From Methanosarcina sp. UBA5 (GTDB taxonomy: Archaea; Halobacteriota; Methanosarcinia; Methanosarcinales; Methanosarcinaceae): a DNA stretch of 9,251 nt. The position numbers were made by a program, and so were the translations under genes. The notes beneath the pieces were generated by a model. The model searched no databases and was not told the DNA's origin. It was given only the letters and a program-made list of their open reading frames with translations. The first letter of the stretch is position 1; every line of letters begins with the position of its first letter. Of this stretch, positions 5,763 to 9,251 are shown in pieces. The stretch is taken from contig NZ_DAVG01000027.1 of the NCBI RefSeq assembly GCF_002505485.1, positions 1 through 9,251 of the forward strand, given 5' to 3'.

Positions 5763-6068
5763 ATGTTAGGCGCACAGGAACTTATACCAATCTTCGCAAT
5801 AATTGTACTCCTTTTTGGGGCATCCAAACTTCCGGAGCTGGCCAGGTCCATGGGAAGTTCGGTGGGTGAATTCAAGAAAGCTCAGAAGGAATCCGAACTA
5901 AACCTTAGGGAATTTGAAAAATCCATAGCGGACCCCACAGCTCCAAAGAGCAAGGTACAGGAAACTGCCCAGAAACTCGGGATTGACATAAGAGGCAAGA
6001 CCGACGATCAGCTTCTGGATGAAATCCAGAAAGCCACAGAAAGACCAAAAGAGATCTCAGAACCCTGA
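5763..6068 (+). CDS. tatA: Tat translocase subunit TatA (gene 2)
   Basis: 101-residue TatA/TatE family protein. Seen: membrane helix at about 5-18 with the QE pair at 5-6, FG at 18-19, and the amphipathic helix KLPELARSMGSSVGEFKKA (22-40). After a linker rich in Pro and Lys comes a second folded-looking stretch, VQETAQKLGIDIRGKTDDQL (from about 65), continuing as a helix to about 91, which gene 1 lacks. The ATG is preceded by GAGGT with a six-base spacer, a strong ribosome site. It has its own TATA boxes, so it is probably expressed separately from tatA1, 265 bp upstream. It ends at TGA and is followed by a T-rich stretch. A second TatA could serve the second TatC or other substrates; this is inference. 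Confidence 0.93.
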   Translation: MLGAQELIPIFAIIVLLFGASKLPELARSMGSSVGEFKKAQKESELNLREFEKSIADPTAPKSKVQETAQKLGIDIRGKTDDQLLDEIQKATERPKEISEP

Positions 6069-6086
6069 AAAATCCTGAAAAGTGAA

Positions 6087-6101
6087 TTTCTTTTTTCTTT
6101 T
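6087..6101 (+). terminator. T-rich termination region after tatA gene 2
   Basis: TTTCTTTTTTCTTTT begins 18 bases after the tatA2 stop codon. Archaeal RNA polymerase stops at such T-runs, so it probably ends the tat transcript. Confidence 0.45.
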
Positions 6102-6181
6102 CATGGCATTATTCCAGGTTTAACCTTTTTATTGAAGCCTGTCATTTTTATTTTAACCGAAATTTTTATTTTTTGTCCCAA

Positions 6182-6225
6182 CCAGATCTGGAGTAGTGAA
6201 ACAACTTAATAGGAGTACTTTTGTG
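6182..6225 (+). promoter_or_regulatory. Ribosome site that moves the Nudix start
   Basis: AGGAG at 6211-6215 stands seven bases before a GTG at 6223, a near-ideal site. The upstream in-frame GTG at 6196 has a GGAG only two bases away, too close to work well. That GGAG overlaps the 10-bp palindrome CCAGATCTGG (6182-6191), which could equally be a regulator site. Confidence 0.55.
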
Positions 6226-6744
6226 GCAGAGCTAATCACCGAAGTTGACAAAAACGATAACTTTCTTGGGTTGCGCGAGCGAGAGGAGTTTTATTCGGGA
6301 AAGCATATTCACAGGGCTGCTCAACTTATCCTGCTCAATCCTGAAAATAAAATGCTTATCCAGAAAAGGTCGCCTCAAAAGCGGTGGTTTCCGGGCCGCT
6401 ATACATACTCGGTAAGCGGCACTGTAGCAAATGAATCTTATGAAGCCTGCATGGAACGAGAAATGCTTGAAGAAATAGGAATCTCGGTTCCATTCCGAAA
6501 GTTATTTAAAATTCCCTGTATCGTCGAAAACAAAGGAGCCTTCCACACGGTATTTTCAGGCCTTTGTTCTGAAAAAACTGCAAGCTTAATTCGGCCTGAC
6601 CCGGAAGAAGCCACATCTCTAGAATGGGTCGAACTTGAAGAACTGCATGGAGCCGTCAAAAATGAGCCTGAGAAATATACGCCTTCCCTGCGAGCGGGAA
6701 TTATAAAAATTTATCAGGAAGGGTACGAAAAATATATTTTTTGA
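6223..6744 (+). CDS. Nudix hydrolase, IPP-isomerase-like subgroup
   Basis: 173-residue Nudix protein starting MAELITEVDKNDNFLG, as IPP-isomerase-like and YfcD-type family members do; a longer form from GTG 6196 would add nine residues. Seen: HIHRAAQLILLN at 28-39, LIQKRSPQKRWFPGRY at 45-60 and the Nudix box from Gly66 through Glu71, ERE at 78-80 and EEIG at 83-86. The glutamates of REMLEE would hold the divalent metal. The loop between Gly66 and Glu71 is one residue shorter than the G-x5-E consensus. Such proteins usually cleave a nucleoside diphosphate derivative or isomerise isopentenyl diphosphate; the sequence alone does not decide. Archaea commonly use a type II flavin isomerase, so true IPP isomerase activity is not assumed. 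It is convergent with the radical SAM gene and stands alone. Confidence 0.85.
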   Translation: MAELITEVDKNDNFLGLREREEFYSGKHIHRAAQLILLNPENKMLIQKRSPQKRWFPGRYTYSVSGTVANESYEACMEREMLEEIGISVPFRKLFKIPCIVENKGAFHTVFSGLCSEKTASLIRPDPEEATSLEWVELEELHGAVKNEPEKYTPSLRAGIIKIYQEGYEKYIF

Positions 6745-6829
6745 GATCTAATAAAAGTTCTCTTTATAGAGAATCCTAATTGATTCAGTAGAGAATACCT
6801 AACTTGTACATTTGCGATTTTGTCCTGGA

Positions 6830-6846
6830 TTTCTTTTCTCTTCTTA
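6830..6846 (+). terminator. T-rich region after the Nudix gene
   Basis: TTTCTTTTCTCTTCTT, in the 124-bp gap between two convergent genes, is a plausible stop for the plus-strand transcript. It is A-rich on the other strand, so it would not serve the radical SAM gene. Confidence 0.3.
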
Positions 6847-6868
6847 TATGGCGCTTAGTAATTTAGGC

Positions 6869-7921
6869 TTAATACTCGTACTCATCCGCGATCTGTTTTG
6901 AGCCTTCGTATTCACCTACAATTGGAATATGTTCCCCACATTTCGGGCAGGTTTTTTCAGGTGTGATCTCATACTTTTCAATATCAAAATAGCCGCGCTT
7001 GATTAACATTTTTCCGCAGTTTGGGCAGAAAGTATTGTTGCGGTCACTGCCAGGGACATTGCCCATGTAAACATATTTCATCCCTTCTTCGGTTGCAATT
7101 TTACAGGCTTCCTGCATGGTTTTGACAGGCGTTGGAGAGAGGTTCTGCATCTTGTACTGCGGATGGAAGCGGGTAAAATGCAGGGGAGTCTCAGGTCCGA
7201 GGTTTTGATATACCCATTTTGAAAGTTCCCTTAGCTCATCAAGGGTATCGTTTACACTAGGAATAATGAGGTTCGTAATCTCAACATGGATTCCGAGTTG
7301 TTTTGCAAGGGCAGAAGCCTCGAGCACAGGAGCCAGTTTCGCGCTGGCGACATCGTGATAGAATTTTTCAGTGAATGCCTTGATATCTATATTGGCGGCA
7401 TCCAGATAGGGCGCTATATGCCTGAGGGCGTCAGGCGTCATATATCCGTTTGTCACGTATACTGTTCCAAGCCCTGCTTCTTTTGCCAGTTTTGCACACT
7501 CGTAAGTGTATTCATGCCAGATTGTGGGCTCATTATAGGTCCAGGCAATTGAGCTTGAGCGTGAGAGAAGTGCCCTTTGAATAAGCTCGTCGGGTGTAAT
7601 ATCCATTGTGTAGGCATCCTCCAGACAGGCCTGGGAAATCGACCAGTTCTGGCAGTGCTTGCAGCGGAAATTGCATCCTATTGACCCGACTGAATAAGCG
7701 TAAGACCCCGGATAAAAGTGATAAAGCGGTTTCTTTTCGAGAGGGTCAACTGCCTCGCTTGAAACTGTCCCGTAGATAAGAGTATATAACTCTCCGTCCC
7801 TGTTTTCCCTGACCCCGCAAAAGCCCCTTTTTCCCTGGGAAATTTTGCAGCTCTGAGCGCAGAGGTTGCAGTGTACTTTGTTGTCTCCGATTTTCTCGTA
7901 GAACATGGCTTCTTTTATCAA
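6869..7921 (-). CDS. amrS: AmmeMemoRadiSam-system radical SAM protein (AmrS-like)
   Basis: 350-residue radical SAM enzyme of the group often annotated as pyruvate formate-lyase activating enzyme. Numbered from the TTG at 7921, the iron-sulphur cluster cysteines are in CNFRCKHC (83-90). Other landmarks are YNEPTIWHEY at 129-138 and NIDIKAF at 177-183. An N-terminal cysteine set (C18, C21, C25, C35) and a C-terminal zinc-ribbon-like pair (CPNC 299-302, CPKC 325-328) are typical of this long form and absent from short activases. The family name refers to its genomic link with AMMECR1 and Memo proteins, neither of which is present here; the reaction is not established to my knowledge. The start is uncertain: TTG 7921 gives MIKEAMFYEK, matching the usual family beginning and lying seven bases after GGGG; TTG 7927 and ATG 7906 are alternatives, and a TTTATAAA box at 7934-7941 would favour 7906. 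Confidence 0.88.
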   Translation of the reverse strand: MIKEAMFYEKIGDNKVHCNLCAQSCKISQGKRGFCGVRENRDGELYTLIYGTVSSEAVDPLEKKPLYHFYPGSYAYSVGSIGCNFRCKHCQNWSISQACLEDAYTMDITPDELIQRALLSRSSSIAWTYNEPTIWHEYTYECAKLAKEAGLGTVYVTNGYMTPDALRHIAPYLDAANIDIKAFTEKFYHDVASAKLAPVLEASALAKQLGIHVEITNLIIPSVNDTLDELRELSKWVYQNLGPETPLHFTRFHPQYKMQNLSPTPVKTMQEACKIATEEGMKYVYMGNVPGSDRNNTFCPNCGKMLIKRGYFDIEKYEITPEKTCPKCGEHIPIVGEYEGSKQIADEYEY

Positions 7922-7927
7922 AATCAA

Positions 7928-8319
7928 TCCCCGTTTATAAATTGTTTTACATCATAATAACGTTGCTGTTTCAGATTTTTCCAGTTTCGTAGGAAGAAAT
8001 GATCAACTTAAAAGCGCGTCTCAAAATTCGAACAGTTTTTCAAATAGTTCTACAATTGGGCAATGGACAATGTTAATTTTAATTTAGATCGTAAATTCTG
8101 TTATATCCTAAAATTATTTCTCATATCTAAAAAATATTAACACTTCAATCTTCTATACAATAGCAGACGGCTCAAAGATTAATATTTTGGGAACTTTCAG
8201 TTACATTATGGATTAAAAAAATCTAAAAAACTTTAGAGTTCTAAAAACTTTAGCATTGATGTTAAATTGAATATTAATCTTTTTTACATGATCATTAAAT
8301 AGTAAATGTGGAGTATGAT
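7928..8319. other. 392-bp intergenic region
   Basis: No gene seen. It contains the TTTATAAA box for the radical SAM gene (7934-7941), a decayed copy of the 160-bp MITE's right end (8014-8059), near-identical palindromic repeats CTAAAAAACTTTAG (8223-8236) and CTAAAAACTTTAG (8241-8253), and an AT-rich promoter region with GAATATTAATC near 8269-8279 for the surface-protein relic. Confidence 0.45.
8014..8059. mobile_element. Relic of the 160-bp MITE right end
   Basis: Compared with the minus strand of 1473-1509, this stretch keeps TTCTACAATTGG exactly (8048-8059) and about 17 of 20 bases of the outer part (GCGTC-CAAAA-TC-AACAG), with 12 extra bases between. It suggests a second, decayed insertion of the same element family about 6.5 kb away. 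Confidence 0.4.
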
Positions 8320-8627
8320 ATGAAAACTAAAGAAAAATTAAATTCAACAATCTTAGCATTAACAGCTCTAGTTTTCTTTTTAATTCTCGCATCGTCTACG
8401 GTTTCGGCATCTACTATCCAGAATTCTTCATCTAAGGAGCCATATGCATAGATTAAGGATATTCTTGACGGTACTGTTTCTGTAATTGGTACAACAACTG
8501 ACACTGTAACAGCCATGGTGAATGTAGGAGGAGAGTCACCTTTGGGAATTGTTGTTAGTCCGGACGAAAAAGGTATATATGGCTAACCAGTGGGACCACG
8601 CTCTCTCTGTAATTGACACAGCAACTA
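8320..8627 (+). pseudogene. Broken YVTN-type surface protein gene
   Basis: A good ribosome site (GGAG, six-base spacer) precedes ATG 8320. The product opens with a clear signal peptide: MKTKEK, hydrophobic ILALTALVFFLILA, cleavage likely after VSA at residue 30. The mature part resembles the YVTN beta-propeller repeats of methanogen cell-surface proteins: GTVSVIGTTTDTVTAMVNVG, SPLGIVVSPDEK, then in the next frame VYMANQWDHALSVIDTAT. Three lesions are seen: an in-frame TAG at 8449-8451 where a Tyr codon is expected (PYA-stop-I), a +1 frameshift near 8568-8573 followed in the old frame by TAA (8583-8585), and truncation after DTAT by the IS630 element. Only about one repeat remains of what is usually a several-hundred-residue protein. 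Confidence 0.75.
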
Positions 8628-9251
8628 TAGTTTCTGGTTCAAAATTACACTTTTTATTTGTAGGTTGAAAGTTTCCATCCATTTCTTTGCAAATGATAAT
8701 GACTTTTCCACTTTCATAAATTCATTTTCGATACTATTTCTCAAATGTTCTTTTGATTGAATAAATCTGACAGATACTCCTCTTTTTATCGTTTTCCAAA
8801 CAAATTCTACAGGATTTAGATCTGGCGAATAAGGAGGAAGAAATACAAGTGTTATTTTTAATCTTCTTGCTTTTCTTACCGTTTTATCAGCTTTATGTGA
8901 TTTTGAATTATCCAGAACAAGAATTATTCTTTTTCCTTTATTTTCTTCCACTATTTTTTCAAGAAACTCACATACGCTTTCTGCCTTTGAATTTTCCATA
9001 AAATCGATGAGATTGTTACCGTTAATTGAATAAAAGGCAAATGCATTTGCTTTTATATAATCCGTATTTTTAATCATTAAAGGTTTTTTAAATGACCCTA
9101 CTCGCTGTGTATTTGCCTTTGTTTGTGGTGAAGATTCGTCCAGAAAACCTATGATATGTTGTTCATCTGAACCAGTATATTCTGGAACTGCTTCTGTTAA
9201 CTTTTTTTAAAATTTCTTCAGCATTTTCGGGTCTTCTGTAGTCAAGAGTAT
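8625..9251 (-). CDS. IS630-family transposase, C-terminal part, frameshifted, runs off window
   Basis: DDE transposase of the IS630/Tc1-mariner superfamily, which cuts and pastes the element into TA. Visible from the right edge: TLDYRRPENAEEILKK, then after a frame change LTEAVPEYTGSDEQHIIGFL and onward. The complete catalytic triad is present: Asp in GFLDES, Asp in LVLDNSKSHKA and Glu in LPPYSPDLNPVEFVWK. The N-terminal helix-turn-helix lies beyond position 9251. The catalytic part is continuous from about 9206 down to the TAG at 8625-8627; an ATG at 9077 lies inside the domain, after the first Asp, so it is not the true start. The upstream frame ends at TGA 9163-9165. The frame change at seven A residues may be programmed, as in other IS630 members, or damage. 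The insertion truncates the surface-protein relic. Confidence 0.85.
8626..9251. mobile_element. IS630-family element, left boundary and partial body
   Basis: The similarity to YVTN protein ends at about 8624-8629 (GCAACTATAG), where TATA offers two TA dinucleotides; IS630 elements insert at TA. The element therefore probably begins near 8628 with AGTTTCTGGTTC or two bases earlier and continues past the window end. Its other end and target duplication are not visible. Confidence 0.65.
9201..9208 (-). promoter_or_regulatory. A7G slippery run joining two transposase frames
   Basis: On the minus strand TTTTAAAAAAAGTTAAC joins frame A (EEILKKV) to frame B (LTEAVPEY). Loss of one A in the transcript, or a +1 ribosomal shift, restores one continuous protein. 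Homopolymer slippage is a known way for insertion sequences to make full-length transposase. Confidence 0.5.

Noticed and set aside
7286..7552. Plus-strand frame inside the radical SAM gene
   Set aside because: Antisense shadow; the minus-strand protein has all family motifs.
8295..8516. 73-codon minus-strand frame opposite the surface-protein relic
   Set aside because: The plus strand has a ribosome site, signal peptide and YVTN-like repeat; the minus frame has none of these.

Overview
The window looks like a piece of a methanogenic archaeon's chromosome, most likely Methanosarcina or a close relative. The reasons are the gene content (paired Tat genes, a radical SAM protein of the AmmeMemoRadiSam type, a YVTN-type surface protein), long AT-rich spacers with archaeal TATA boxes, archaeal-style Shine-Dalgarno sites, and many insertion-sequence relics. 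None of the intact genes ends in TAG, which fits an organism that reads TAG as pyrrolysine. The genus is inferred from memory of these families, not from a search.

Layout. Positions 1-310 hold IS-end relics and short tandem repeats. Positions 311-1258 (minus) carry a NAD synthetase family gene with an extra central segment. Positions 1297-2691 are an IS graveyard: several copies of an IS6-family-like end (GGTTCCGTTGCAAAAA), a 160-bp MITE with 6-bp target duplications (1350-1509), a 115-bp MITE flanked by TA (2280-2394), and between them a 42-residue cysteine protein on the minus strand (1518-1646). Positions 2827-6068 form a twin-arginine translocation (Tat) island: tatC-like gene 1 on the minus strand, then across a 653-bp AT-rich spacer tatC gene 2, tatA gene 1 and tatA gene 2 on the plus strand. 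A Nudix hydrolase (6223-6744, plus) and an AmrS-like radical SAM enzyme (6869-7921, minus) follow in convergent orientation. At the right edge a broken surface-protein gene (from 8320) runs into an IS630-family transposase (8625 to the window end, minus), whose 5' part lies outside.

How the genes work together. The four Tat genes supply both component types of a minimal archaeal Tat exporter: TatC as signal receptor and TatA as pore-forming subunit. The two TatC proteins look complementary. The second keeps the two glutamates known in E. coli to bind the twin-arginine signal but has Gln at the conserved Glu of the FELP motif; the first lacks both signal-binding glutamates but keeps FELP and the TP-D motif. 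A receptor plus a divergent partner or specialised paralogue is the most interesting functional idea here. The other genes are not obviously linked to Tat.
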